Source of the DNA: Microvelia longipes
Lineage: Eukaryota > Arthropoda > Insecta > Hemiptera > Veliidae
Length of the DNA stretch: 64,000 nucleotides
Assembly: GCA_018340805.1 (NCBI GenBank)
Contig: JACMZG010001908.1
Coordinates: 48,753,703 to 48,817,702, forward strand
Direction: 5' to 3'
Part shown: positions 23,186 to 38,100 of the stretch, piece by piece
Layout: each line of letters opens with the position of its first letter
Numbering within the stretch: the stretch's first letter is position 1
The notes under the pieces: model-generated
What the model was told of the DNA's origin: nothing
Databases searched by the model: none
The model's input: the letters and a program-made list of their open reading frames with translations, nothing else
Translations under genes and position numbers: made by a program

Positions 23186-26100
23186 CTAGTATTGATCGTA
23201 ACCCTGATTAGAGTCACCGTTTTCTTCCCCCTCTTCTTCCTCGTCATCGTGGCGATTGTTATGATTATTAGTGTCATTCTCATTGTCCATACTATTCTCT
23301 TCAGAATAATTGGCGTTCTTATTATTGTCATTATCCTTTTCATATTTAACTTGAGTGTTTTCATCATACTCATCATCGTAATTGTTGGAGTAGTCAGGAT
23401 AATCTAAAAATTAAAACATAATATTTAATAGTAATATAAATAAAATTTCATCGCTAAGTTTAATGATAACATTCATATGAAATAATTTTAGATTAAATAT
23501 ATCTTAAGAGGATCCACATTATAACAAATATAACAATTAAAAGATGACCAAGAAATGATGACCATTATGCCACCATTGGCAATTATTTTCGCAAAATTTA
23601 AAATCATGTTTATGTATGTATGTGACCCATAATAAGCTTATTTTTCCTTTGATAATCCGATAGTTAAATATCATTTGAAAATCAATAGTACTTCTAACAG
23701 CAGTTATGTTATATTAAAATTTCTTTATTGTATCTCTATATGAAGTCTGATATTATTTCCTTTTTATAAAACTGTTATACCTAAAATCTATAATGTTATA
23801 CATAATTTATATCTTCTTATGTAATTTGTATTATCTTATCTTTCTATATCTTATCTATGTATTTTCTTTATCTTAAATCTGACTAGAGAAAGACGGAGCT
23901 CTCGCTCTGTTCACAAAATTATATTAAAGATAAATATTCAGAAATTGATTTTAAGAAAATTATATTTTAGACAATGTAAATGTAAAAACTTATTGTAAGT
24001 GATGAAAATAGAGAAATTTATTTATTTATTATTGGCAAAGCACAGCATTACAAAAAATAAAATAACTACATTTTTCATGCTTATACTTAATGAATTTTGC
24101 ATCTTCTGGAAGCAAAGAAAACATGATCAAAACACCCAGTGAAACTAAGCATATGCCTCACACTTATGTTACCCTTCATCAATAATACACTGTGGCTTAT
24201 ACTATGCACTTTCATACAATTTTAAGAACGTTCATGCTTTTTTACAAATATTTAATAATGTTACAAATCTAACCTATAACCTCCTATTAAAAATATATTT
24301 TAGGCTTGCAACGAGAACTTTTTGCTTGCGAGCAGCGCCACGAAAAGAAGCAGAGTCATTATTACAACATTATGAAAATGTTGTAAGTATTTTGATTCTT
24401 CAGTTTAATTACCACTTTGAAACCTCTTATATCACTTTAAAATTACAGGCAGTCAGAATCACAGCGATTCCGCTAAGGGGTCCCTTTGTCAATTTCGTAG
24501 TTTTAACATTTTAATTAAAAAGGATTTGATCAATTTTTCTAAACATACACAACTAGTAATTCCCAACATCTAACTGATTGTAATATTAACTCAATCTGTT
24601 TAAAAAGTAAATTATCATAACATTAATTTTTAAAATCCAAGTATAGCATAATATTTCCTTTATTTATTTTTCTAACAAACTGATACAATTTATAAAGCAG
24701 GAGTGAATATAAATTTAAATAGATATAAAAAAAATATGCATTTATTTTAGATCCTTCTTATTTTGTACTCAAATAACTTAACAAATACAAATCTGACGAG
24801 GATAGAATAATAGGCTAATCAAAAAGAAAATCTGCAAAACATACCATCAGGAGGTTCAATTTTAATCCTAACTTTTTCTTCGTAATCAGGATCCCTTTCT
24901 CTCTTCTCTCGCTCCTTATCCCTGAAAAATAAATAATTAATGAAAATATTAATATGAATCAATCCAAGTAAGTACTAATTATCATATTTTTAATATCTAA
25001 TCGATTAAATTTAAATACTTCAAAGCATATGTCGAACTAAACAAACAAACATTTTCAGAACAAAGTAGAAGCAGGTACCTCATAGAAGTAAATAAAAAGT
25101 ATAAATAATTTCTAACATAATTACACTGTTTTAAACAGATAAAATAGTCATTGATTTTTTCTTAAGACCTGCTTTTTTTTGTCTAAACTTAGCATTAAGT
25201 TGTTTATTTCAAACCTGGTATAAATTTTAGAGACAACTATGCAATCTTGAATTTGAGGGAAATTTAAATAAAACAAGTAAGAAATGGCAAAATACAATAA
25301 AAAAGAATAGAAAGTAAGTACCTGTCACGGTCTCTGTCTCGCCTGTGTTTCTTGTCGCGAGATCTACTACGACGGGATCGCTTTCTATCTCTATCTCTCC
25401 TCTCTCTATCCCGATCTCGGTCCCTCTCCCTGTCTCTATCTCTTGGAGGCTTCTCGTCAACTTCATCCAGATCAACTGTTTCAGTGATTCTTTCACGAGA
25501 ACGCCTTCTTTTCCTTTCACGTGAACGACTGAAAATGAAATGCTAACAATATAGTTTGGTTTTCAAAAAAATGTGAATACATGTAGTTTTAAATGGCCCT
25601 GACAGCCACAAAGCATAAGCTATGATTAAAAATTATGGTATTATTAACCATCACAACTAGCTTTTACATTTTGCCTATATTCAAAACAGTTAATAAGCTG
25701 ATCTTAACAAAAATTAAGTAGGTTAAACTTACATGATATTAAAATAATGAGAAACATACCCTCACATTCTAATAATAACAAATTAACTTGTTTTCTTTAA
25801 CAGGCACCTAATACTTTAAGGAAATAATACATTAATGCATGTATACTGTACCTCCTTGACCTGCGTTTCTTTTCCCTGGAGCGAGACCTGGGTCTGCGCT
25901 CTCTCTCACTCCTCTCTGGTCTCTCTCTTTCTCTGTCCCTATCTCTTTCCCCTCGGTCTCTATCTCTCCTGGTATCCCTTTCTCTCTCCTGCTCTCTTTC
26001 TCTTTCCATTCTATACCTCTCTCTTTCTCTTTCATTATCTTCACGACCTGAGTGTTTCAGATTGACTTCAGGGCCGCCTCTTCTAGTTCCACCCAAACCT

Positions 26101-29100
26101 CCACCTAAAAACAAAAAAAAATTAATACATTCCAATTTAACATTAACTCATAATGTAGGCTTCTAGTCTATTATTTAGATGTTTAAGAATAACCATGTTA
26201 CCAGAATATATTTGTTTGTAATTGCATTACCAAACATTTTTGAATTGGAACATTATTAAATATTGGAAAATCCCAAATTATTAACCAACAAAAAATTATA
26301 TAAAATATAATAAAATAAAAAAATTACCAATAACTAACTAAGTTATTGAGCTATTGTAAAACTGGCTTAGTGTAAAATAAAGTTTTTTATTAGTTTGTGA
26401 ACACTACAGCTACTAAGCTTACTAGCTATAGTAGCTACTAGTTACTAAACTAAATACAGATCATTTCAAAATAAAATCCATTTTTTTTTCAAAATGCTTT
26501 TATTACACATAATAAACATTGAAATTATACATATACACATATATAATTTCAGTGCATTAAATATACACATATTTAATGCATTGAAAGCACAAAATATGTG
26601 CTGCGCCTTAGAATAATACTAATATAGAAGTAGCATATGACCGTAAAGAGACTGGTGGTAATAAGTAGGGGTACCACTCTAACAACAAAACATTATTTTA
26701 AATATGTGTCATAAATATCCATTAATGAAGAAAGATCGTAAAGAGCAAATATAATAACTTAAAACACCTGCTGAGAATTTAATAAAACCGGTCTTAGATG
26801 GCAAAAGGATAGCGGAATACAAGAATCTACATTCAGTTGACGAGGACTACTTTTAATATAATTGTAATTAAAATCCCCATTTTAATCCCCAATCTTTTTA
26901 GTTGTTGTTTGCTTACCTACAATTTAAAATGCTTAAAATATTGTAATGCACAGATATTTATATCAGTATTTTATGAATAATCAATCATTAATTAATAATA
27001 GAACATAATAATTCAGCAACCGGAAGTATTGCCAATTTTTTCTATAAGAAAATTGTATATTGTTAGGGTGGCAGCATTACTGCCTTTCGTGTTATCAGTA
27101 GTGTTCCTTCTATATATAGTATTATTCTAAGGACTGCACTTTACTAAGTAATTTCTTTGTCTTCATACAAAGATTGTTCCAATAATATTCAAGCCATGAA
27201 TACTAAACTGGACATAAAGCTCTCATACCTACAGCTTTCAACTATGCTGTTAAAGAGCAAGGAAGAAAGAAAATATAAGCTAAAGCTAAAGAGACTAATA
27301 CTTAGAGGTAGTACATGGGCAGAATAGCACAGTGATAAGGGGTCTGGATGTAAGACAGCTTCCACTAGGTGCCATAACTGTACTTACCCCTACTATAGTC
27401 TCCCAAGAGAGAGACTAGATACTCCTCTACAACCACTTTATTCAACACATAAATTAAAGAATACATGCAATATATTATAATTAAAATTTATTTTAAATTT
27501 AATTTACTTAAATTAAGGCAAAATAGTGGAAAAATAATCTAATATTTACGTAGTAGGATTGTAATTATTAGTAAAAATAAAAAAATGATGTCACCAATGA
27601 ACAGTTACAGCACCTATCTACCCAAGGAATGCTAAGAGCTGTTGTATCCTCCCTCTAAGTATTAGTCTCTTTGGCTAAAGCATTTGAGACAGAAATTGGA
27701 ATCTTGACAGAATAATTTAATGAGGAATGAACTGTAATACTGACCTAATCTCCTAGGTAACCATCCTTTGACAGTTCTAGCTCTTTCCACATCTACCAGA
27801 ACACGCCTACCATCAATCTTCTTTCCATCTGCATGCTTATAAGCAGCTAAAAATTTGAAAGTAACACAAGATTAGTCTAATAAAACAACACAACAGTTTT
27901 TACTTACCTTCAAGGTTAATATTAGGTTGTTTGATACTTGGCACACATCAGGAGTATAAGAAAGAACAGATCGCCTCGATTCAAGGAGAGAACCAAACAT
28001 TCTTCTTTAATCTAAGGAACCAGAGACAGGAATTTCTTCGGTAACATTTTGTCTCCTTAAATTATAATGTAACAACCTAATATACCTTGTATTAAACCTT
28101 CATAAAAAAATAGCAAGTACATAATTACGATATAGGTGATTCATTAATACTTGCTGCAATTTATCAGCACAAATTATTTAAAAAAATAACAGTAAAGTAA
28201 GAACAATTATGTTCTAATTTTCACAATTCATGATACATTATCTTAAATAAATCTTTAATATTTAATTTTGTTTCTTTAATATCTTATTTAAATTATTAAC
28301 GCAAAAATTTAAATGATAATAAAGATACTCATAATTAAAATTTTCAATACTTACAAATAAATATAGATATAACCAAAACAATTATATACAAAGGTAAGAA
28401 AGGATAAGATCACATTGAATTTGGGATTAATTAATAATGATATAGTGTGTGCCTTTATTTTTTTTTTTTTAAAAAAGGAAGGATAGGAACAAAAAGCTAA
28501 AGAGAAACAGCTGATAAGAAATAATAAAAACTCATCGAACAATAAGATCTAATAAAAATAAAAACAAATTTTTTGAAAAATTTTAGAAATTTTAAATAAT
28601 AATAGAAATTTTGATATAACTTGATATAAGTGGGCTCGGAGAATCTAATCAGCGGTTTCTCAAACATTAAGGATCTCACAAGAAAAGGAATAAAAGTTAT
28701 TCAGTCAGTCAAATTGAAGTTGTTAAAGTTGATTTTAGTTAGTTAAATAAATTATTTTTATCGTAACAGTGCTGTTAAAAATATAAAATTTCACCATAAA
28801 TACTCCTTTGGAGGACAATATTACAAATTGTGACCATTTTTAGCCAACTTTAAATGAAAAAATGAAGTTTTACATTTAATAAAGGTGGTTTGCCCAATAA
28901 AACTAAAGCCTGTGATAAAGTAAAACTGATTTCCAGCCAAAACAATGTTCAAAAATGTTAACACAATATTTTGCTTAATTATTACGAAATAATTTTAGAA
29001 TTACGAATTTAATATGAGCTTTGATAAAATGTTAAATTATAAACAATAAATATTAATTCCTTTTTAAGTTTTCCAAATTTATTTCTTGTAAAAAAATTAT

Positions 29101-32100
29101 TGATTCAATTTTTTAAAATGTACTAGATATACGATGTTAATACAAGCACTGAGATCACATTTAATATACAAGTAAGAAATTTTAATTTATGAAAATCAAG
29201 TAGGAACATTTTTTATTTCAAATAACTTTAACTAACTATGCAAATATGTCAAGAAAATTCCCCTAATGTCTTTTCTTTAATAAATTTTAAAGAAATAGAG
29301 AGTACCTACCGAATTAAGTCAACACGCTACAGGGGCTGAAACTCGAGGAAAGAGACGGTGCATTCCTTTCAAAATTACATGGTGTATTTTTTTACCTGGT
29401 GCGCATTATTTACTTACGGTTTTCGCGCATATTTTTTTTAAATATTTTATTGTAAAATAAAACATAAAAAACAAACTATTTTTTGAATGAAATAAAATGA
29501 CTATAATACAAACCGTGCTTACCAATCCTTACTTCATTTGTTTCAATGCAATGGTTTAATATTTTATTAAAAATGAAGCCTGGGCAGGTTGAAAATTAAA
29601 ATATATTCCTTCCAAGTAACTTAAATCAAATGTATGGTACATTTGCAATTTTATTATTAATGCCCCTTTATTTAAAGTACCTTATCAGTTTTACTTTGTT
29701 CAATTAAAATTAAAATATACGAATCCTCAAAGAAAATTTTTAAAATTTCTTTAAATTAAAGTCACAAAAACCAAATTTAACTTTTGATCATGGCGTTCTT
29801 AAAAATGTTTTCTATTTATTATACAAATTTAAGCCTTTTAAGTAGTAAAATATAACTAAATAAAATGTTTTTGTTAAAAAATAAAAATAGTCTTTTTGTA
29901 TGTTGGGTCTTACCAGACATACAAACCTATATGAGAGAGTGGGGCACACACATACTCAGTGTTTTCACAGCAGGTTATAACCTGCATCAGTCCTCCCAAA
30001 CTGGACCAAAAAACAACACAAATTATTAGTATCTATCCACGCAAAAAATAAAACCCGAAAAACGTGTAAGCATGACCAGAATAAAGCCATGGGTATGAAG
30101 CAAGGAAGTTTTAAATAGACATGGAGGAAGACATAGCAGTGAGAAATTCTATATCAATATTACAGTCGTTAAGAAAGACGTTCAAAACGAAATTGTGAGT
30201 TCATCAAATATTGATTTACAAAAATTAATTTAAATAAATAGAAAAATTCTTTTCACTTCAGTATTTTAATTGAAGGATCTGAAGTAACTTGATTCTGATC
30301 TTAACAAGGAGATAAACTTTAAATATCAATAAAATAACTTAGTTTACAAAAAGAGTATACTTACCAAGATGTCCTAAAAAAGTATAATGTACATACATAC
30401 ACTACTTAAATTAAAGCTAAATTTTATTGATAATCATCCAGTGTAAATTAAGTAAATTAATAATGACTGAACCAATTTTAATAAATAATTTATTATTAAA
30501 ATAAAATATACAAACCATTATTACAATAATGGTTATATATTATTAAATAAAATCAATTCAATAACTTAGTTAGGTATGTATGCACATTGATTAGTAACAT
30601 ATGCTTTTATGAATAGTAAAAGCTCGAGTTCACTTACAATGCATGTCCCGTTCATGTTCGTACTCTATGAAGGCATATCCTCTTGGTTTTCCACTTAACT
30701 TGTTGTGTGTCAGGACAATCTGAAAGTTTGATTATTTTATTACTATATTTATTTACTCTTAGAATAAGTTTAACACAAATAATTTTGATAAATGTGATTG
30801 TGATATTAACTATATTTAAAAGCATACCTTTTTTATGGATCCGTAAACTTCAAATTCTCTTCTTAATTTAGATTCAGATGTATCATAGTTCTGTGAAAAA
30901 TAATAAAACAATGCTAGTTATTTATTAAAAATATTGTTTTTGGGGTTAGCTGTGAAATAGTATCATCCAGAGCTAAAAACTTGGCTAAAACACTTTTTTT
31001 ATTATGAGGACTTATTAAATATTTTTATTTTACCTACACTGTATTAAAAAAGAACCTTTTACTTCATAGAAGATAAAAGATTTTTTACATCCTAGGGAGA
31101 TAAAGTATACACTTAAATACTAGTGCACTTAAATTGTTTTTTTCTAATCATTAACATTTCTAGCACTGAAATCAAGCAAAGCAACATTAAAAAATCAGAT
31201 ATTATACATCTTGGCAATATTTACTGTCTCACTTTGCTCGACAGTAAATATAACTGCCAAGGTTAAGAAAAAACTTACTTCACAATGTACTATTTAACAT
31301 TCAGCTAAATTTGGTCCATTGGACTCAACACTGTGTCTCCGATAAGAAACAAACATAGCTAAAACACAAGGGCTTTGTATCTCTTAACATCTTAAAACCT
31401 AACCAAATCCAGATTTTTTAAGTCATGGTTTTATTGGAGAAACATTCCAACATTTATTAAAATAATTTAACACTTTGTTGAAAGGCAATAATTTTTTGAT
31501 TTCCGACAATTTAAAAGACCAAATATCTACATTGGCAAGAAGAAAATTGGCCTTTAAGCCACTTAAGAAAGTAAAAATTAAAAAAAAAGTATTTTCTTTA
31601 AAAATGAGATTAAAAAGAAATTACAAATTGTAGAGGGACACTTACAATTCTAGCAACAAAGAGAGTTTTAAAGGCATCTGTGGTTCCATCTCCCATTCCA
31701 TGAGGATTCCCTAATGACATAAATAAAAAAACAGTAATATTAACAAAACCTTTATAATAAACTAAGGTCTAGGAGCTCAAATATTTTTAGGAAGCCAATA
31801 AAAGTAAAATTAGATATGTTTTAGCAAAGTCTAATCAAAAATAAAATGTACCACATAAGATAGAGTTTTATGGGGAGGAAGGACAAAATTCCAAACTTAG
31901 ATCGGCTACAATTTATTGTACACTCCTTGAAAAAAAAAAAAAAATTCTAAATATATACTGAACGTGTTTTTTGTTGTCTGTTAAACTATAATTTTATGGT
32001 TTTTGGTATACCTTTAAATATATTTTGTTTTTAAAATAGTTTGTATGGTTCCACACATTTTGTTAATTTGGTGCTGGAACAGTTTGTGTAAGATTCTAAT

Positions 32101-35100
32101 GATGATGCAGAGTATGACTGCAAAATGTATGCATATGTTTAAAAATAAAATGTTTCTTTTACAAGGACTGCAGTCTTCAATTAATTGTTCATAAATATTA
32201 GCAACAGTCCATTAAACTCTTCACTTAATAATTAATTATATACAAGAAACATGGACATCCATCTAGATAAGCATCTAGAGAACTGTGCTAACCACATACA
32301 CGGTTGACAGCTCTTTGTACTCTGAAAACTTTTAAACGCATAAAACTTAAAACTTTTAAACTCTTTTAGTTAGAGGTGGTTAAAGATTAAAGAGAGGTGG
32401 GTTAATAAGATTAAACCCAACAAAATCTGATCAGTCCTTTCTCTCCCAGTACTTGATTTTTTTTAGCTAACTTTCCATTAAAATTGGAGTAGCTGTTTAA
32501 GCTGTAGGGGGTTTAAGAAATGTGTACATCCATACAGACACCAAATTTGTTGGAATATTTAGGAGCTGAAACAACATTGTGTGTGTAAGGTTTTAACTAA
32601 TCCAATACAACCCCCTCCTTCAAGGAGGCAGAGAAGCATAATATTTTATTTTAATCAATATATAATGAAAGAGCTCTTAAATTTATTTGAGGATGTAAAA
32701 GAAATTATTGATTGGAGAGGGGGAATGGGTGAGAGAGTGGGGTGAAAATGGAATGTTCAAAGGTTGTGTCGTTTAAGGTACAGATGGGAGTCTTAGTTAG
32801 AAATATTGTGAGGTCAACAGTTGCTTACAGTTCAATAGAATGTAAAGAAGACTGAAAAAAAAAACAATTCTGTGTTCCAGGTAATACAATGCCTAAGGTG
32901 CATGATGACTACAGCTGTCAGTATCATCTTGTTGGCAGTTTAGAATAAACTCTTGAGTGTTTCTCTAGTGAATATTGTACTAAACAGCGGTATTCTTACG
33001 TCTGACGTCACACAAGCAGTCGAGGCTGTTTTCCCGCCAAAAGAACTTGTATCAATATATTTTTTGTTTTTTTGCTGTATCATCAAAAGTAAGTTTTTTC
33101 GTTCAAATATTTTACAGGGTGTTCTTTTATATGACGTACTTAAGATAATGCAATAAAATAATTGTGCAAATACTCTATTCTCTACACAAAATATCACAGT
33201 CCTATAGGATTTGGCCTCAGGATCCAACTTGACTTTTCAAAGAGCAATAACTTGGTCTTTAATAGCAATAAAAATATACATACAGACAGCGATTTCTTGC
33301 TCTAACTTGTAAGCAACTTGTTCAGCTCGTTCCCTTCTTCTTCTTTCTAAACGTTCCTCTCTAGTTTCTACTTTAACTGGGTCTGGGGTATCCTCAGGAT
33401 TCTGTAGAAAATAAAATTTAATTATTATAAATAGAATCATGATTTAGACAGTGCAAATCATATTCTAGCACAAGTGTTAAGAGCTTATATGCCCTGTCAC
33501 TGTATGTTGTAATGTTATTAGAAGAACCACTTATAATTTTTTTACAAGTGAAGCGTGTATGAAAGATTCACTTGTAAATCTAATGTGTAGAAAATTTAAT
33601 CAGGTAAGGAAAAGTTACAAAGTTCCTGATTTTCAGTAACTATCTTTGTTCCATCTAAAATGTCCTTTTATTTTTTATCTCACCACTGGGAGAGTTCAAA
33701 GTTGTGTACAAAAAAAATCAGAGACTATAGAAACTTAAACAGTAAGACTGACAATTCAATGGTGGGAAAATTTTGATTCCCGTCGACACTAGCACGGTGG
33801 GGGGCCTACCTTTCAATTAAGCAGGCTTGGCCTAATTTCTCACTTTTAGCCCACAGTCAGTTTGAAATTAAATTTTTTATACTTTGTATTGTCATGCTTC
33901 TAACTAGCCATACTCCTTTGTACGGCTTTCATCGTATTAAAACTTACACAGAACGCTTCTGATTACTTTTAAGTTTTTCATTTGAGTAATTTATTAATTT
34001 AATTGACTCAATCAGGTAATAATGAAATAGTGGCTAAAGTTTTTGTGCTTGAAGCTAGATTTTGACATTTAATGCAGCCTGTATTTAACAGGCAATTACA
34101 TCTGCAAGGTGCTGCGCACATGTGATTAAATATAATTACCTGATAAAGTCGACTAAATCAATAAATTAATTAAATGAAATTGGCTCTTACCTGCTATCAG
34201 TAGCGTTTTGTGAAAGTTTTAAAAAGACTCACATTTACTTTTAGAGTCTGAATTTTTTAATGCAGAACATGACAATGGCGAACCATTATTGTGAAAAGTA
34301 AATAAAGAAAACAATCATTTTATAATAACAATAAATGTAGCTGTCATAACTAAATATTGCCATGGTATTCATAAATTTAATTATAAAAATATAATCGGAC
34401 ATTTTTGGAAAATTATTGATGTTAGTTCATGAGTTGTCCGCACCGGTCCGCCGCAGCTATATTCAACACATATTTTAACCATAGCCGCTACTCTGTAGAC
34501 AGACAGAAGATTGTGTAAACAAATCCTCTGTGCTCTTTTTATTTGCGCACAATAAATTAAAAAAAAATAATGTTTTTGATTTGTACTTATGTCTATCACA
34601 CTATGTAACCTTTATCATTGACAGGCAACATGACATTAGTCACTAAAAGTAGACCTAGCCCTAACTTTACTTCTTTAGACATTTCAGTTTTATTGAAAGC
34701 CAGAAATAATTGAGTAAATTCACTTGTTAATTTTCACTACAATTATAAACTTTAAACGTATACTACTCTTTGCAAACATGGAATTTTGTGGGTTATGAAA
34801 TCTACATGTACGGTAGGTAGCATAGAGATATATACTAGAGGAGGCATAGCCTATCTCAATGCATTGAAAGACCTGAAACATCTTTTTGGGGCTCTCAGGA
34901 ACCTCATTGAAACCTCCTCCAAGAGCGAGTTAAGGTTTTAATATATCAATTGATTCTGGCTTTCCGCACATTGTTTGTGTTATGATTTGGGTAGAGTTCA
35001 GGCTCTTGGGGCCCCTTGTATAAATGGTCTACTATATATATTACTGTATTTTTTCTGTTATTGATAATCGAATGTGGTCAGGTTACTTTTCCGATGTTTC

Positions 35101-38100
35101 AAAATTCAACCAATGGGGACGTTAGGTCAGGATAGCTACGAGTCAGGTCAAAATCCCAAGTGGGTTAAAAACCCAGGTTGCTTTACAAAATACTTCTATA
35201 TGTGACATTCCGGTTTAGTATTCTGCACTGCTGGACTAGTATTTTATATATAAATCTTCTATTTCAGAGCCACGGCACCCAAAAACAGACGAAAAAAATC
35301 ATTCTTCATTCATTTTATTCAATACATCTTCTGTAAACACTACAATAATTACAAAATACACAACATAAAAAGTTTACAAAAAAATAAAAACATCGCAATA
35401 ATGTAGAAACATTATTCACTTACATAAAATAAAAAAAATTAACGTCTTGTCATTAATCAAAAAGTATAACTTAATAAATTTATATAACACATAAATTACA
35501 CTAGCCTAACGTAACAATCAATAAATAAAATCAAATGTGGGATCACTCAGAGGCCAAATAATTTGTAACATACACAAACATAAACATTGTAGGGCCAAAA
35601 AAGTACACTAGAATATTACGTGAGAGTTTATTTAAAGTTTTTACAAGCACATTCGAGCCAATCAAGAGATATAACTTATAAACACATAAATTGCACTACT
35701 TTTACTTCACAATCAATAAATAAAAACAAATGTGGGATGACTTGAGTTATCTAATATTTTGTAACATACAAAAACAACATACACAGTGTAGGCCTAGAAA
35801 CACTCGGAAATATTAAAAGTGAATTTTGTGCATTCTCCTAACAAGTACATTCGAGCAAGTCAAGAGATATAACTTATAAACACATAAATTGCACTACTTT
35901 TACGTCACAATCAATAAATAAAAACAAATGTGGGAAGACTTGAGTTATCTAATATTTGTAACATACAAAAAACAACATATACAGTGTAGGCCTAGAAACA
36001 CTCGGAAATATTAAAAGTGAATTTTTGTGCTTCTCCTAACAAGCACATTCGAGCCAATCAAGAGATATAACTTATAAACACATAAATTGCACTACTTTTA
36101 CGTCACAATCAATAAATAAAAACAAATGTGGGAGACTTGAGTTATTTAATATTTTGTAACATACAAACAACATATACAGTGTAGGCCTAGAAACACTCGG
36201 AAATATTAAAAGTGAATTTTTGTGCATTCTCCTAACAAGTACATTCGAGCCAATCAAGAGATATAACTTATAAACACATAAATTGCACTACTTTTACGTC
36301 ACAATCAATAAATAAAAACAAATGTGGGATGACTTGAGTTATCTAATATTTTGTAACATACATAAACAACATATACAGTGTAGGCCTAGAAACACTCGGA
36401 AATATTAAAAGTGAATCTTTGTGCATTCTCCTAACAAGTACATTCGAGCTAGTCAAGAGATATAACTTATAAACACATAAATTGCACTACTTTTACGTCA
36501 CAATCAATAAATAAAAACAAATGTGGGATGACTTGAGTTATCTAATATTTTGTAACATACATAAACAACATACAAAGTGTAGGTCTAGAAAACACTTGAA
36601 AATATAAATACAGTATTTTTATCATGTGTTATTTTACTATTTATATTTTATATGAATATTGCTAAAGGAGAAAACATTGAGTACTGTTTCATTGACCTAA
36701 AAAGTCAGCTTGATACGGATGAGAATAGAGGATGGGGATTTTATGGTTTTGAGCCTTTTATATTGTCAATGAAACATCTGTTTGGAATAAAACATGGGTT
36801 TTTTTAAGTTTATGAGTCTCTATTTTTTCGTTAATAAAAGGGTATAGTTTTAAACATATTATGACTACCTGACCAGGTAGTCATAGTATTATCTTGGGGT
36901 TATCCATGGAATATCCTATTTAACTTTTTACTATTTTAAATTCTGGATTATAAAATCCTTTTACTTTGAATGTAGAATGTTCACAGTAATCTTGATTTAA
37001 AATAATAAATGAACTGTAAATGTGTGGAAGATGATCGTTAATATAAATCCATATGACGCTCTGAAATTTGGGTAGATACATGTGGAAATCACTTCCATCA
37101 GATTGAAAGACTAGATAATTTGTACTATGCCTTCCATACTGACACATTAAATAATTCCACTTCATAAACACATCAGATTTGAAGATATTAATTCCCCCCC
37201 CCTGACCTAACTTTTCATTTGGACCTAGCTGACCTATTTTATTGAAAGAAAGCATAAATGACCTAACAGAGTTCCTTCGCTCTAAGGGAATGCTGTCGAA
37301 GGTCTTAATGACTTCCTTATAAATAAAACATATACAACTTAAGACTAAGAGTACTAAGAATCCTGAATTGTTCCTGAATATTGTAGCACTTTAAGAGAGA
37401 CCAGCGCATGCAATGTGTGCATTCTACCCAATCATCCTCCGGCGATTTGTGGCCAAAATGGTTTATACAATAAAGGCATATATTAGTGATATTATCACTA
37501 CTATCTAGAATGAGGTCCATATAATAATTCTCTCCTTTCTATTTGGATTGAAAGGATGCATCGTTTTTTGACCCATCATTATTGAATAAAAAATTGAAGT
37601 ATATATACTCCGCAGTCAACACTACTTGTTGGCTGTTTTGGCCAGTCGATTTTTTTTACTGCCCAGTTAATTAAATCTATTTTAAACTTAGAAAATAAAT
37701 TATACTTTTGAAGGAATGTTAATATCTCTTTTTCTCCTGACATTTGAGAAGTGCTATACACTGAATCGTATATTAAAATAGTTTTATTAGAAATACTTAT
37801 GACACCAGCTCGAAAATGGTTACCGTTCACATGAAATGGAATGAAATCAAACTTGTACATATTCAAGTTATTTAAAAATATCTTATCATTTCTTTTAAAA
37901 GGGGCTTTATACAATCCCAAAATCCTGCAAGCATCTTGGTGCCTCAATGATAAGAATCTATTATCACTCTTAGAATTATCTTGCACCAAAATGGCCAATA
38001 AAGTCTCGACAGCAGAAACAGATATTGTTTGACCAAAAGTCAAACAATGAGATAGAGAATTGGTCATCCTTATTTAAGGAATAGCTGGCGATTTGTATAT

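Larger units (their letters stand above)
35119..37335. repeat. Left terminal inverted repeat of the foldback element
   Basis: In order from the outside: a unique tip of about 160 bp, AT-rich sequence, an array of about five 198-bp units, sequence with a 111-codon frame, and an inner segment ending with attccttcgctctaaggg-type sequence. All of it is matched in reverse by the right arm. Confidence 0.88.

Noticed and set aside
23171..23407. Plus-strand Ile/Val-rich frame that looks like a membrane segment
   Set aside because: It is the complement of the acidic last exon of U1-70K.
24326..24514. 62-codon frame in a U1-70K intron
   Set aside because: No recognised domain, wrong strand for the host gene, no splice or promoter support.
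25352..26065. Plus-strand frames rich in Ser, Leu and Phe
   Set aside because: They are the complement of the Arg/Asp/Glu-rich exons of U1-70K.
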